Below the pieces are notes generated by a model. The model saw only the letters and a list, made by a program, of their open reading frames with translations. It was not told the DNA's origin and ran no database searches. Position numbers and translations under genes: made by a program. This document shows positions 16,942 through 27,187 of a DNA stretch of 63,331 nt, piece by piece. The stretch comes from a virus, in IMG/VR virus record IMGVR_UViG_3300021964_000059, positions 1 through 63,331 of that record. One strand, written 5' to 3'. Within the stretch, counting starts at the first letter, position 1. Each line of letters begins with the position of its first letter.

Positions 16942-19900
16942 GTGCAATGGCCCTCAAGTCCTTCAATACTGGAATGTATGAAGTACTTGTGGATTCCATT
17001 ACAATCTTAATCTGGAATGATGTGAATGCTGGCAATTGACCACCTTCACCACCAATCAAGTACTCATACTCTCTGAACACTAATACCTCATCAGAAGGTA
17101 CAGTAGTTGTAGCGCTAGCGAGCTGCCAACTAGTATCTCTAATTGTTTCAGCATTAGTTGAAGTTCTATAGTATACCTTGAAGTTACCTGCAGATGGTCT
17201 GTATGCTGCAAAGAACAACTTAATACCAACTGCCTCTTCTGCCAACGTTGCAACTGTTGTAATGTGCTTCGAAGCAGATGAACCATTGTATGGATCGGTT
17301 TCATCGACAATTGAAATTGGCACATTGAAACCAGAAGTTGAAGATGAATCTTGCTTATCAATTGAGTTTTCAATAAATGTCATCGAAGCTCTTTGAAGAT
17401 CCAGAATTGGTGATACTTTAGTATCACTTGTCGACAATGTCAACTTAATTGTAGCCGCATCAGCAACTTGGTTCTTTGAGTTGGGGATTAACTTAGGAGC
17501 CTGCGTTCCATTGACCTCATTGATAATAATAGGGGTGAAAGAAGAGGCCACACTATAAGCAGAATTTGTTGCTTCATTACGATCACTGGCCCAAGAAGCC
17601 CCACTGGTCAACTTAATGTTACCAGAGATACCTGTATTGTTAGGTGTCAAGGTTTGTACTGAAGTGAAGAACTCATTAAACATAAATTGCTGAGTAGCCT
17701 TGACGTTTGTTCCACCTGTCCGAATCGATCCAGTAGCTGCTGAATCAGCTGCAAAGGTGTAACCAGTCCAGTCTGTATTAACAACTGTTCTATCACCAAG
17801 TATCGAAGCGCCAGAGATTCCTGCATATGTTGATCCTGAATCTAAGCCATACAAAGCGACTGTATCATTCTTAACAAATCCGTGACCTTCATGGAACACA
17901 CGAATTGTAGTAGAACCCGAATCAGTTAGAATTGGATCACTACCAAGTAAATACAAAGATGGTTGTGCATTGGTTAGGTAAGCATCACCTGAGCTACTAA
18001 ATTCAGCACGATTAATTCTAAACATCAAATCTCTGTTCTGATCTGGTGTCCAAGTAGTACCGTTTTGCGATCTATACAATGAACCAAGAGTTGGTTGCTT
18101 CGATACTCTCGCGTCTGTTGATCCAAGAACAAAATCATATGTCTTGGCAACATAAACTGTATAGTCTGTTGTCTCTGCTGCTACAACAATTGCATACTCT
18201 TGGCCAGGTGCCAGATAAATTGGCTCGTCAAATGTAAATGTTGTTGGAGCTGCCCTTACGCTAGCGATATCTTCTAAATCCCCTGGAATTGATACTTCTG
18301 AAGGGGATAGATACTTAACTGCACCCGGAATTGGATACGCTAAAGGTGTACCATTCTCCACTCCGCGAATTTGAACCTGTACAGGTTGCCCGCCAGTTTG
18401 AGCTTTCGTTCTAAAGAATATGTCGACACTTGTTACAAAGATGCCCGAAGGATTCTCTGTCTGTGATACAAAGAACGATTGAGCAAGCGGGTCCCAGAAA
18501 CAGAACACTGACTTCTTCTTAACAATAACAGTTTGAACATCAATCTCTCGTGTTACTTTAAGTGTTCTTTCTCTTACTTCAAGAACACCTGTTGAGGTAA
18601 AGATATCTTGACATAACGAGGTTGCGTTGTCCTCATTATCAGCCGTAATATCAAGAAGCTTAAGAATCTTTGATCCAGTCCTAAATTTAATTGCATTAGT
18701 AGAAGGAATGAAGAATGATCCCTCAATTCTGCCTTCAGCATCTGAGATTAAAGAACTCTTGCCTTCAGGATGCTCAGTTGCCTTTTGATAAACATTACCA
18801 AAATCTTCAGTAGTAGAACTGTATCTGACAAAGGATTCCTCGCGAACCCAATCAGCAACACTGACACCATTAAAGAAGGCAAAGTGCTCTGTATTCGGTT
18901 TTAACCCTTGAGCCTTGAAGTAAACTTTCTTCGATCTCATGTAAGGAATGAGGAATGTTTCAAGTACTCTGTTACCAACTTGTTCAATGATAACATCATC
19001 TCTAACTACAGCTTCATTTGAGGCAATCGATACACTTGGTTGATCATCAATCAAAGAGTTCACCGCGCCCGCCGTAGCAGCACCTGCAGCTGCAAGACTG
19101 GCTGCAGTGAGATAGTTACCTGCCATTAACTGACCGATTGCAGTCGTCGAAAGTGAGAATCCGGTTGCTGCAGCACCACCGGTTGCAGCTGCTCCGGCAG
19201 TAGTACCAAGTAGACCAAATCCGCCTGTGGCTGCTCCTACAACTAGTGCAGCTGCAATACCGAACCAACCACCAAATGTTCTTTGAGTAACTGTTCGTGT
19301 ACCTACATTTCTCTTCTTAACACCGCCATCAATTAGAACATCTGGTAAAAATGCTTGTTCAATCCAGTCGTCTGAGGCGGGTGAAAGCTGAAGTGTGCCA
19401 GTGTTAATAATAACTTCAAATGGGTTAACATTAAGAGCCTCATTACACAAATTCTGATATGAGAACTGAGTTTCTGTATACGGAAGAGTAACAAGATCCC
19501 CTGTCTTATTAGTTGTTTGACTGACGTCAGCTGAATCGAAGAACAACCGTACATTACCATAGTAAATGGCTGGTGTAATAACTTTAGCAGATGGATCCAA
19601 AGCAGCTCTGTAGCTGACGTTATCCACATCAGAGAAAACAAAGTCCTTGAAGTTGTCCGCAAAGAATCCAGACTTTGTTCTTTGTAATCCGTTTGAATCG
19701 AGTACCGATAGCGTGGATGTATTTAACTCGAGTAGACTCAACGAGGTAACATCCGCTAATTTGTTTATCCTCTTTTCTAAATTACCAATGTCTTGCATTG
19801 TGTATCTTTTGTTAGGAATAAACGAGAGGCCCACATCAGAATCACTTAATGTATAAGCTGGAAGGGTTATATTGTAAAGTGGCATCGCTCCAGATGGTGT

Positions 19901-22174
19901 CTCCGGAAGAGAGGCCTCTGTTGAAGAAATCCCTTGTGTAACTCTAACTTCACCCACACCCTGATTACCTTCGGCATCCAAGGATGATACGATTAGTTGG
20001 TCTCTTCTTGGAAGATAATACTCTGCATCAAGTGTTACAATATCAGTTGATTGAGGAATATTATTAACATTAGCCTCAGGGTAAGCGCCTGAAGAGTTTT
20101 GAATAGATCTAAAGTCTAGTACATCTCTTAAACTTACACCACCAAAACTCGGTATACTCGTATAGCCTACAACGCCGTTGTAAGAGTTGATAGCAAACAG
20201 ATCCCCGGCCCCGTGAGTAAAGTAATCATACTGGACAAGAATATTACCGGTTGGAATAGATGTCCCAGCTTTTTCAACAAGTCTTCCTAGTCCATAGTAA
20301 TTTGCTCTTTGACCATTATCCACGATAAAGTTATTGGATAAATCTGCTCCATTAGAATCTGCTTGTGTGATGCTTGTTACTCTATAGACGTCAGCTACAC
20401 CAAGATCAATATATCTGAGACCACTTCCATCTGAATCAGCTTCTGAAGGCCAAGCCTTTGTTAAACTATTTCCTGTCGATAAAGATTTTGTACGAATAAC
20501 AGGAGTGTCCACTTGGACATAAGCAATCAACTCGTAATCTGTTGCTGATTCTAATCCAGTGATATCTACTTGAGAACCAACAGGAGACCCGGCCAGAGTA
20601 AATGTGGCACTAGTGTCACTTACTGCCCCATCGGTTTTAGCAATAATCCAATCACCAGTATTTGTAAATGTATCTCCACCACCAGCAGAGAGTGTGTACG
20701 AAGTACCTGTAGTAGTAAATGCATACCGCTTTCTTGTTGTCAATACAATGTCAGAAATACCATCGATCACTGGACGAGATCTTGGAAGTGGGAACACCAT
20801 GGTGTTGATTGAGCTCTGCTTGAGATTAGTAATCCCCGCCTCAACTACTGTATTGACATAATCAGTTGTACCGTTACCAAAACTTCTGACATTACGGAAT
20901 GATTGACCCGAATTCATTTGAATATCAAACAGATAGAATCTTAGGTTACCACCGTCCTCATCAATTCCTCTGACTCTAGCAGTACCAATACTGTCACCAG
21001 TCCATTCTTTAGCACTCATCAAGTCAACTTGCTCGAGAGTGTTAATATTTGGTAGTCCTGAACAACTATCTGGATTTCCTAGTACATAATTACCATATTG
21101 AACGACAATTGGTTCGTTATTTACTGTTTCTGTGTCTCTTGCCTTTGGAACAGTAATTTTAGTAGGGGCAATATCCAAACGATAACCATCGACATATGCA
21201 ACACCACTTGAAACATCCAGAGTCAAGTTGGAATCATTGAGATCGTCAAACTTCGCTCTGAACGCCTTAACCACATAGTCGCCCGACTCTTCTTTCGTTC
21301 TCCGAGCAAGCGCTTTATTAATCTGATTATAGTTATCAGCTCCACCAACTTCTTTTGTGATTAATCCATTTGTTACTTTGGCTACTAGTACGAAGTTCTG
21401 GTCAGAATCAACCTCACTGCGCGTAGTGAGAATTAAACGAATACGGTATCTGTCAGCACCCGGAGCAGCAATGTTTGGTGTTGTCCCTTGATTATCATAC
21501 AAACGATTGTCATCATCCACAGTGACAATATCTTCGACAATTCTGAAACCAATATCGTCTGTTGGTGTAGAGCTATATTTGTCTATGAATGTGGATTGGG
21601 GCGTAGCGTAGATAAAATGGCCCTGAGCAAAGAATTCGCCCTCACCCACGGACGCAAGTGTTCCTCGACCTGTGGCGCTGGCATTTGCTGCCTTAAGAGT
21701 CGCCAATCCCGCCGATGTAAAAATAGCACCGTTCTGTACTCTAATTGGATCCGCAGTTGCTGTACCAGCAGTTGTATCAGTATATCTAACATACAGGGTA
21801 GCTGGATCTGTAGCAGTAGCAGCCTCTACACGAATAATCTTAAACTTGATTGCGGCGTTTGGTGCATTTACCGTATACTCTGCCCCAACAAGAGCTGATG
21901 TGTCAGCTGGTAAAGGAAATGTAATCGTATCGAGTTTAATAAATTCAAATCGATTATTGACTGTCACTCCACCAGGTGTGACTGTGGCACCTTCAGTAAA
22001 GATATTTCTACCAAACCGTGCAATTTCTTCTTGAATAATTGTTTGCATCTGAGTAAGCTCTCTTGCCTGAAGAGCTCTACCAGAATTAAACAGAATACGA
22101 TGGAAGTTATCACTATCGCGATAATCATCCTTATATGTTGAAGAAAATGTGGTATCTTTAACCGTTGTTGCCAT
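16931..22174 (-). CDS. Large DUF4815-type baseplate/tail protein, 1747 aa
   Basis: The N-terminus shows the DUF4815 (PF16075) signature NFHRILFNSGRALQARELTQ followed by QTIIQEEIARFGRNIFTEGA. Across residues ~1-600 it is beta-rich. Around residues ~955-1040 there is a strongly hydrophobic Gly/Ala-rich stretch (from FGGWFGIAAALVVGAATGGF), unusual in a virion protein, then a large C-terminal region with SVDIFFRTKAQTGGQPVQVQ (receptor- or fibre-binding-type beta-sandwich). In this operon it occupies the position of T4 gp10-like wedge/fibre-attachment proteins, directly downstream of gp8. It is probably a baseplate periphery protein that carries fibres. Confidence 0.8.
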   Translation of the reverse strand: MATTVKDTTFSSTYKDDYRDSDNFHRILFNSGRALQARELTQMQTIIQEEIARFGRNIFTEGATVTPGGVTVNNRFEFIKLDTITFPLPADTSALVGAEYTVNAPNAAIKFKIIRVEAATATDPATLYVRYTDTTAGTATADPIRVQNGAIFTSAGLATLKAANASATGRGTLASVGEGEFFAQGHFIYATPQSTFIDKYSSTPTDDIGFRIVEDIVTVDDDNRLYDNQGTTPNIAAPGADRYRIRLILTTRSEVDSDQNFVLVAKVTNGLITKEVGGADNYNQINKALARRTKEESGDYVVKAFRAKFDDLNDSNLTLDVSSGVAYVDGYRLDIAPTKITVPKARDTETVNNEPIVVQYGNYVLGNPDSCSGLPNINTLEQVDLMSAKEWTGDSIGTARVRGIDEDGGNLRFYLFDIQMNSGQSFRNVRSFGNGTTDYVNTVVEAGITNLKQSSINTMVFPLPRSRPVIDGISDIVLTTRKRYAFTTTGTSYTLSAGGGDTFTNTGDWIIAKTDGAVSDTSATFTLAGSPVGSQVDITGLESATDYELIAYVQVDTPVIRTKSLSTGNSLTKAWPSEADSDGSGLRYIDLGVADVYRVTSITQADSNGADLSNNFIVDNGQRANYYGLGRLVEKAGTSIPTGNILVQYDYFTHGAGDLFAINSYNGVVGYTSIPSFGGVSLRDVLDFRSIQNSSGAYPEANVNNIPQSTDIVTLDAEYYLPRRDQLIVSSLDAEGNQGVGEVRVTQGISSTEASLPETPSGAMPLYNITLPAYTLSDSDVGLSFIPNKRYTMQDIGNLEKRINKLADVTSLSLLELNTSTLSVLDSNGLQRTKSGFFADNFKDFVFSDVDNVSYRAALDPSAKVITPAIYYGNVRLFFDSADVSQTTNKTGDLVTLPYTETQFSYQNLCNEALNVNPFEVIINTGTLQLSPASDDWIEQAFLPDVLIDGGVKKRNVGTRTVTQRTFGGWFGIAAALVVGAATGGFGLLGTTAGAAATGGAAATGFSLSTTAIGQLMAGNYLTAASLAAAGAATAGAVNSLIDDQPSVSIASNEAVVRDDVIIEQVGNRVLETFLIPYMRSKKVYFKAQGLKPNTEHFAFFNGVSVADWVREESFVRYSSTTEDFGNVYQKATEHPEGKSSLISDAEGRIEGSFFIPSTNAIKFRTGSKILKLLDITADNEDNATSLCQDIFTSTGVLEVRERTLKVTREIDVQTVIVKKKSVFCFWDPLAQSFFVSQTENPSGIFVTSVDIFFRTKAQTGGQPVQVQIRGVENGTPLAYPIPGAVKYLSPSEVSIPGDLEDIASVRAAPTTFTFDEPIYLAPGQEYAIVVAAETTDYTVYVAKTYDFVLGSTDARVSKQPTLGSLYRSQNGTTWTPDQNRDLMFRINRAEFSSSGDAYLTNAQPSLYLLGSDPILTDSGSTTIRVFHEGHGFVKNDTVALYGLDSGSTYAGISGASILGDRTVVNTDWTGYTFAADSAATGSIRTGGTNVKATQQFMFNEFFTSVQTLTPNNTGISGNIKLTSGASWASDRNEATNSAYSVASSFTPIIINEVNGTQAPKLIPNSKNQVADAATIKLTLSTSDTKVSPILDLQRASMTFIENSIDKQDSSSTSGFNVPISIVDETDPYNGSSASKHITTVATLAEEAVGIKLFFAAYRPSAGNFKVYYRTSTNAETIRDTSWQLASATTTVPSDEVLVFREYEYLIGGEGGQLPAFTSFQIKIVMESTSTSYIPVLKDLRAIALAV

Positions 22175-22184
22175 TTTTAAAACC

Positions 22185-23543
22185 TTAAATTGTAATAACT
22201 ACTTTGATATCTTCTGTTTGAAGAGCATCGCGCACAATTCTTGCTCTATTTTCAATGTACAATACTTCACCTGAGTAAGGATCAAAAGAAGTAGACAGAC
22301 CTGCACTATCAATTGTACCTGATCCAGAACCATCACTTTCACCGAGGGTTTCACCATTCTGGAAGGACTTGAATCCTGTATTTTCATTCTGATGATAGTA
22401 AATGTAATCACTATCTATCTCATCAATAAATGCACCGGCTCCAGAAACAGCACCTCTGATAAATTTGTCGACCGTAAAAGAAGTCGCAGGAGTAGTCATT
22501 CTGTGGTATTTCAATCCTCGAGCTGTGAGAGATGTGAGCAATGTGTCACTATCAGGTAATGTAATATTACGCATTACTGTAATTTGTCTGAAATCATTAC
22601 CAAGAACAAATGCACCGGATTCGGAACCATCTGGCTTTGCATTTAGCATGATTGTGGATGCTTTAAGATCATCCCTAATATCAGCGCCAATACCATCCAA
22701 AGGACCAATAATTGGTCTTGCTGTTGCACCGGTTCCACCACCACCTGAAATAACAATATCGGCGTGGTCATAACCCGATCCAAGACCTGCGGACTCATTA
22801 TTCATTTCGATCTTAACAACAGCACCCCCGGAAACTGTTGCAGTCGCAGCAGCACTAGAACCATTTCCGTTGATTGTCACAGTAGGAGCTGAAGTGTAAC
22901 TAGAACCACCACTTGTTAATGTGACTCCAAGAATCTGGCCAGGTGTTGCTGCCTCTTTAACTAAAGCCTGGTCTCTTTCCAAACCTGTGTAAGCTCCGGA
23001 GGAATCATCTAAAAACTGAACAGGAAGGTAATTAGCTGATAAGAACGAGTTTGCTCTGGCAGCTGAAATCTGAAACAAGAATTTCCACCTGTATCCATCA
23101 GAAGTCTGGAATGCCTGTATTTGATTAACACCAGCTGTAGAATAATTTGGTAGAACTGTTGATGGAACAGCTTGTCCAAGAGCATTCTTTCCTTGCTGTA
23201 GACAAATGTATACATCGTTATTTTCAGTTAAAACATAGTATGGATTTGTGGGTATTCCCACAACATTATCATTGTATCCCGTATAGGTTGTACCTGATGT
23301 CCAATTGTATCTCGGGACAACAAAACTCGAACTGGCTACTTTTTTAACCGACTGAATATTATCCCTAACTTCCCTCTCTGACCGAATAGTTCTCAGAAGT
23401 GAAGTTGGGGTATCAGTCTCATTGTACTCATCAGACTTTCCAATACCAATGTAATATTCATTAGTATCAGAAGTACTTGAAATTTCAGTTAATAATAGAT
23501 TCGTTAAAATTCTCTTTAGTGAATCTGTTACAATTGCAGCCAT
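22185..23543 (-). CDS. 8: Baseplate wedge protein gp8
   Basis: The C-terminus SGEVLYIENRARIVRDALQ aligns with the end of T4 gp8, which carries SGEMIYMENRPPIIMAMDQ, and RQITVMRNI parallels T4 RQISIITNP. The N-terminus matches the gp8 pattern too (SxxxxxxIGxGxxxxWNE-like region, then a conserved RxDW/PRYNW turn). At 452 aa it is longer than T4 gp8 (334 aa), with a Gly-rich insertion in the middle (SAPTVTINGNGSSAAATATV). gp8 forms part of the baseplate wedge with gp6, gp7, gp10, gp25 and gp53. The synteny supports the call. Confidence 0.85.
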   Translation of the reverse strand: MAAIVTDSLKRILTNLLLTEISSTSDTNEYYIGIGKSDEYNETDTPTSLLRTIRSEREVRDNIQSVKKVASSSFVVPRYNWTSGTTYTGYNDNVVGIPTNPYYVLTENNDVYICLQQGKNALGQAVPSTVLPNYSTAGVNQIQAFQTSDGYRWKFLFQISAARANSFLSANYLPVQFLDDSSGAYTGLERDQALVKEAATPGQILGVTLTSGGSSYTSAPTVTINGNGSSAAATATVSGGAVVKIEMNNESAGLGSGYDHADIVISGGGGTGATARPIIGPLDGIGADIRDDLKASTIMLNAKPDGSESGAFVLGNDFRQITVMRNITLPDSDTLLTSLTARGLKYHRMTTPATSFTVDKFIRGAVSGAGAFIDEIDSDYIYYHQNENTGFKSFQNGETLGESDGSGSGTIDSAGLSTSFDPYSGEVLYIENRARIVRDALQTEDIKVVITI

Positions 23544-23559
23544 TTGTATTTCCTATTGA

Positions 23560-24366
23560 TTATACGATGATCAATTCATCTCGGCCGACCAGATACCACT
23601 CTGATCCATCCCAAATACATTGAGCACCAGTACTTACCGGTAATGAGAATGAAGATCCTTGGGCAAAGGCCGACGGTGTTACTACCGCGGTGTTTCCACC
23701 TTTATTAGTGAAGAACTTGAGTTCCCCTACACTTGATCCTGAATCCAATGTTACCAACAATGCCCCTGGTTTATTACATATAACATAAGTAGCAGTTGCT
23801 GGTACAGTACCATCAGCATCCAACTCAATCGAACTAAATGAAATTAAACCAAGTTGAACCGATCCTGATCCCTTACCAACAAGACTCAAGTTTACGTTTG
23901 AGTCCTCACCGGATGCGCTGATAATAGGAGGATTTCCTGTCGCAGCATTTGTCACCGTGATCTCATTAACAGCAGAAGATGCAGCTGTAAATTTAACCAA
24001 CTCATTGGAATTGCTATCAAGAATCTCATTAGTGATTGTTGGTGAGGTGATAGTTGGTGTTGTTAATATTTTATTCGTAAGCGTCTGGTTAGCAGTATCT
24101 ACAACTGCAATACCACCAGAATCAGGTAAAGTGATAGTAATGTTTTCAGCAAGAACATCGGAGGCAATCAACGATGTTGTAAATACTGATCCTGAGAATG
24201 AAACACCACTATCTTGAAATGACACGACATTAGACAAGTTATCGCTGTCACCAAACTTCTGATAGATCTCTAGTAGAGTTTCATTGATCTTCTGGCCTGC
24301 CTGACGAAGAGTATCACCCGTTCCGTCATTTGCTGAAGATCCTAAACTGATATTTTGTCTAGCCAT
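23560..24366 (-). CDS. Virion fibre-like protein, 268 aa
   Basis: Begins MARQNISLGSSANDGTGDTL, a conserved opening of structural proteins in marine T4-like phages (SANDGTGD followed by LRxAxxKIN). The centre has repeated TLTNKILTTPTITSPTITNE, and the C-terminus is a small globular beta-domain (SVGELKFFTNKGGNTAVVTP ... CIWDGSEWYLVG) resembling a fibre tip. A late promoter lies 28 bases upstream. Placed between gp8 and the gp6/gp25 region, it may be a wedge-associated short fibre. Confidence 0.65.
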   Translation of the reverse strand: MARQNISLGSSANDGTGDTLRQAGQKINETLLEIYQKFGDSDNLSNVVSFQDSGVSFSGSVFTTSLIASDVLAENITITLPDSGGIAVVDTANQTLTNKILTTPTITSPTITNEILDSNSNELVKFTAASSAVNEITVTNAATGNPPIISASGEDSNVNLSLVGKGSGSVQLGLISFSSIELDADGTVPATATYVICNKPGALLVTLDSGSSVGELKFFTNKGGNTAVVTPSAFAQGSSFSLPVSTGAQCIWDGSEWYLVGRDELIIV

Positions 24367-24393
24367 TCTTTTACCCGTAAAAGACTTTAGTTT

Positions 24394-24401
24394 TATTTAT
24401 A
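24394..24401 (-). promoter_or_regulatory. Late promoter TATAAATA (minus strand)
   Basis: Exact TATAAATA on the minus strand, 28 bases before the ATG at 24366, overlapping the 3' end of the upstream gene. It would allow the fibre/gp8/DUF4815 genes to be expressed separately from gp25-gp6. Confidence 0.75.
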
Positions 24402-25361
24402 TCAAATTGCCGAGTCACTTAGGTATCTTGTGAACATTGTATTGTCCATTGTCTCGGTATTCAATGACATATCCGGTCTGATTGTAACATCACTATCATC
24501 AAACTTGAAGCTGTTTGGTGACAACAACTCGCTAATATCTTGATAGAAACTATCAAGTTGCGTAGAAGAGATGTCTTCGTACGTGCTGATGATTTGTGAT
24601 AGATCAATTCGCATATCATCTCCCTGCGAGTCGTACAATCCTGTAAGTTGTGTAAATCCAGTAATAGGTGTAGCCGATGGGGCAATATCTGCTGTAAGAA
24701 CTCTTAGGTTCTCAGCAGAATCCAATGGTTCTTCTGAATTTGGCATACTATCAAATCCAATATCAACAATCCCTTCAAGCTGGGCTTGGCCTGCAAAAAA
24801 GAATCCAGCTGGGTGTGCAAACCGCTTGTACAATTCTTCATAATCGGAAACAGAAATACCTGACTTAATCAAAATGGAAAATGTTTGGTACAAAGTATCA
24901 CTAATAATAAACTTTAACGATTCAGCCCCAATTTCCGATTCACTGACAATAAAAATTTGATCCTTTGGATATTCTACTACTACTTCACTATTGAAAAATG
25001 CTCTGAAAAAACCTTCAACTGATACTACAGAACCTTTTGATCTATAAAAACTTGATAGTAGTTTGGTCATCAACCTAGGTTCATCGAAGAAAGAGGCGAC
25101 CTGCAATCCGTTACCAATTTCACTGATCAGGGCATCGAGATACTGTTCTTCTGTAACACTAATATCACGGATAGAAAACAGATTGTTGATTTCTGTGCCA
25201 AAGGATCCTGTAGTACTACTGTCCAGGTAATTGTAATATTTTTCTAAAAACGTGACAAGTGTGGGATACTCACTAAGATAAAACTCAGGAAGAACTTCTC
25301 TAACCTTTCTGTTAGCAAAGTTAATATCTCTTCTGTTGTTGTCATCCAGAATATGTGTCAT
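24402..25361 (-). CDS. Baseplate-region structural protein, 319 aa
   Basis: Lies directly after gp6 with a 4-base overlap, the position of gp7 in T4, but is much shorter than T4 gp7 (1032 aa). The motif LPEFYLSEYPTLVTFLEKYY, then SFYRSKGSVVSVEGFFRAFF, is a helix-rich N-terminal domain I associate with marine T4-like phages. The later part contains FAHPAGFFFAGQAQLEG. It probably belongs to the wedge-to-periphery connection. I do not have enough similarity to call it gp7. Confidence 0.65.
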   Translation of the reverse strand: MTHILDDNNRRDINFANRKVREVLPEFYLSEYPTLVTFLEKYYNYLDSSTTGSFGTEINNLFSIRDISVTEEQYLDALISEIGNGLQVASFFDEPRLMTKLLSSFYRSKGSVVSVEGFFRAFFNSEVVVEYPKDQIFIVSESEIGAESLKFIISDTLYQTFSILIKSGISVSDYEELYKRFAHPAGFFFAGQAQLEGIVDIGFDSMPNSEEPLDSAENLRVLTADIAPSATPITGFTQLTGLYDSQGDDMRIDLSQIISTYEDISSTQLDSFYQDISELLSPNSFKFDDSDVTIRPDMSLNTETMDNTMFTRYLSDSAI

Positions 25362-27187
25362 GTTGTTAACGATACCGCTGTATTCTGATAATCAATTACG
25401 GACTGAGCAAACGACAGGGCTGGATCAAGTGCCAGAATGTAGTTTCTTAATGGTTTAATAGTACTCTGGTTTGCTGGTGTCACCGACACCTTGATTGCCG
25501 TCCCTTCATATGCAGTAGGAAGGAACCCAGCAAGACTAACTGTTCCATTTGTAGCATTAAAAGAACCAACATTATCAAGTTGTACTACCCCGGACAGATT
25601 GACAATCTGTAGTTTTGTCGAACTAAGTTGATTTCTAATAAAACATGATTGATCGTTGTATGTAAATCTGGAGGATGTTACAATGTAGTTGACATCATCC
25701 GCAGCTGCAATTGCGGTTGGGTACGAAAGAGTATAATCACTCACTGTCGTCAACGATGGTGTAATTCTTTGTTGCAACTTAATATTCATCCTTGAGTTTA
25801 GAATAGCAGGTGCTAGTCCGTCAATCTCTGCGAGAAGATTAGATCTTCTAAATGTTTTACCAAACGAATTCAGATTTGCTGTAAAGTAAGATTCCACAGT
25901 GTCCTGCACATCATTCTCAACCGCCTTTGGCGATAAGCCAGTTTGATCCGGATCGAGGTTGAATATTGTTTCAATTTCTATAAATGTATTAGTCGGATCT
26001 GTATACACAGTATCAATCGACATAATGGCCAAGTTATCAGAAAGATTGGTTACAATTTGATCCTTGATGGTTTGTTGTACACTGGCAGAGATATTATCCT
26101 TGAATTTTAATGAAACATACACTCGGCCATACACAGGTGGAACATTATCATTTCCACCCCAAGCAATTACATCTTCCAAATACGAAGAGTAATTCTCGAG
26201 AATCAAAGCTTTATAATCTTCAGCCGTAACCATTCTTTGCTGAGATGCAAAGGATAAAGGAGCATTTCCTTTGATGGAGGCGATTGACTCTTTGGCATCT
26301 CCACCTGACGATTCAGAAACAACCGTCGTTGTCAGAGTATAATCTGTCCCACTAATTGTTACCGACTCATCAGCTAAGAATGTATCAGCTCCATTGCCAG
26401 CCGCACCTGCTGTAGAAAGATAAGTAATTACAATTTTGTTTCCTGCTACTGGTGCCTTTCCGAGAACATTGCCGTTGGAGAATGTTACCTCATAGTATCC
26501 ATTTGGAGCCTCTCTGATAATATAAATTATAGAATCATTGTCAATTCTCACAGCACGATTTACATCAATATAAGTTTCAAATGAAGAAGAGGTGGCAGTG
26601 TCGTATACATTAACGACCATCGTTGAGGTGTCAATTGTTTCATCGGGAATTACATATACTTGATCATCAGTAGTGTCCCCTACTAAAAACGTTTTTGTTT
26701 TCAGCGTACCCTCTGTTATTTCAATACTCGTTGAACCACCTGTTGTTTCGAATGTAAATAACCCACTTCCGTTATTGTATCCAATATATTCCTCTAATGT
26801 CTGAAAGCTGTATGATACATTATCAATCTCAGTAGTAAAGGTTGTGTTAGCCGGTAGCGAAATGAAGGTTGGGGATGAAAGGGCTGTTGAAACACTCAAG
26901 TTGACAGTTGCGGAGGACCCTGTTCTAGATCTAGAATAATAACCAAGAGTCTCAGCGTGAGAAAGAACAGAAGATCTCAACTGGGCAGTTGATAAGAAGG
27001 ATTCATTGATAGCAAGGTTAGCAATCAATCCATTAAGATGAGTGTTGTATGCCAGAACATCCAAAATGTTTGAAAGACCAGAGGCCTCAAAATCATAGTC
27101 AGCGAATTCATCTTGCTGCTGCAAAAATGTTTTTAGATTTTCTTTGATTACATCAAAATCAAGATCGCTCGATCTGATAACCGCCAT
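25358..27187 (-). CDS. 6: Baseplate wedge protein gp6
   Basis: The N-terminus matches gp6/J-like baseplate wedge proteins (SDLDFDVIKENLKTFLQQQ, then LSNILDVLAYNTHLNGLIAN, SFLSTAQLRSSV), the conserved start of T4 gp6 and its bacterial homologues. Length 609 aa compares with 660 aa in T4. The middle has the QRMVTAEDYKALILENY signature of baseplate J-type folds. gp6 forms the inner iris ring around the hub. It overlaps gp25 upstream and the 319-aa gene downstream. Confidence 0.9.
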   Translation of the reverse strand: MAVIRSSDLDFDVIKENLKTFLQQQDEFADYDFEASGLSNILDVLAYNTHLNGLIANLAINESFLSTAQLRSSVLSHAETLGYYSRSRTGSSATVNLSVSTALSSPTFISLPANTTFTTEIDNVSYSFQTLEEYIGYNNGSGLFTFETTGGSTSIEITEGTLKTKTFLVGDTTDDQVYVIPDETIDTSTMVVNVYDTATSSSFETYIDVNRAVRIDNDSIIYIIREAPNGYYEVTFSNGNVLGKAPVAGNKIVITYLSTAGAAGNGADTFLADESVTISGTDYTLTTTVVSESSGGDAKESIASIKGNAPLSFASQQRMVTAEDYKALILENYSSYLEDVIAWGGNDNVPPVYGRVYVSLKFKDNISASVQQTIKDQIVTNLSDNLAIMSIDTVYTDPTNTFIEIETIFNLDPDQTGLSPKAVENDVQDTVESYFTANLNSFGKTFRRSNLLAEIDGLAPAILNSRMNIKLQQRITPSLTTVSDYTLSYPTAIAAADDVNYIVTSSRFTYNDQSCFIRNQLSSTKLQIVNLSGVVQLDNVGSFNATNGTVSLAGFLPTAYEGTAIKVSVTPANQSTIKPLRNYILALDPALSFAQSVIDYQNTAVSLTT

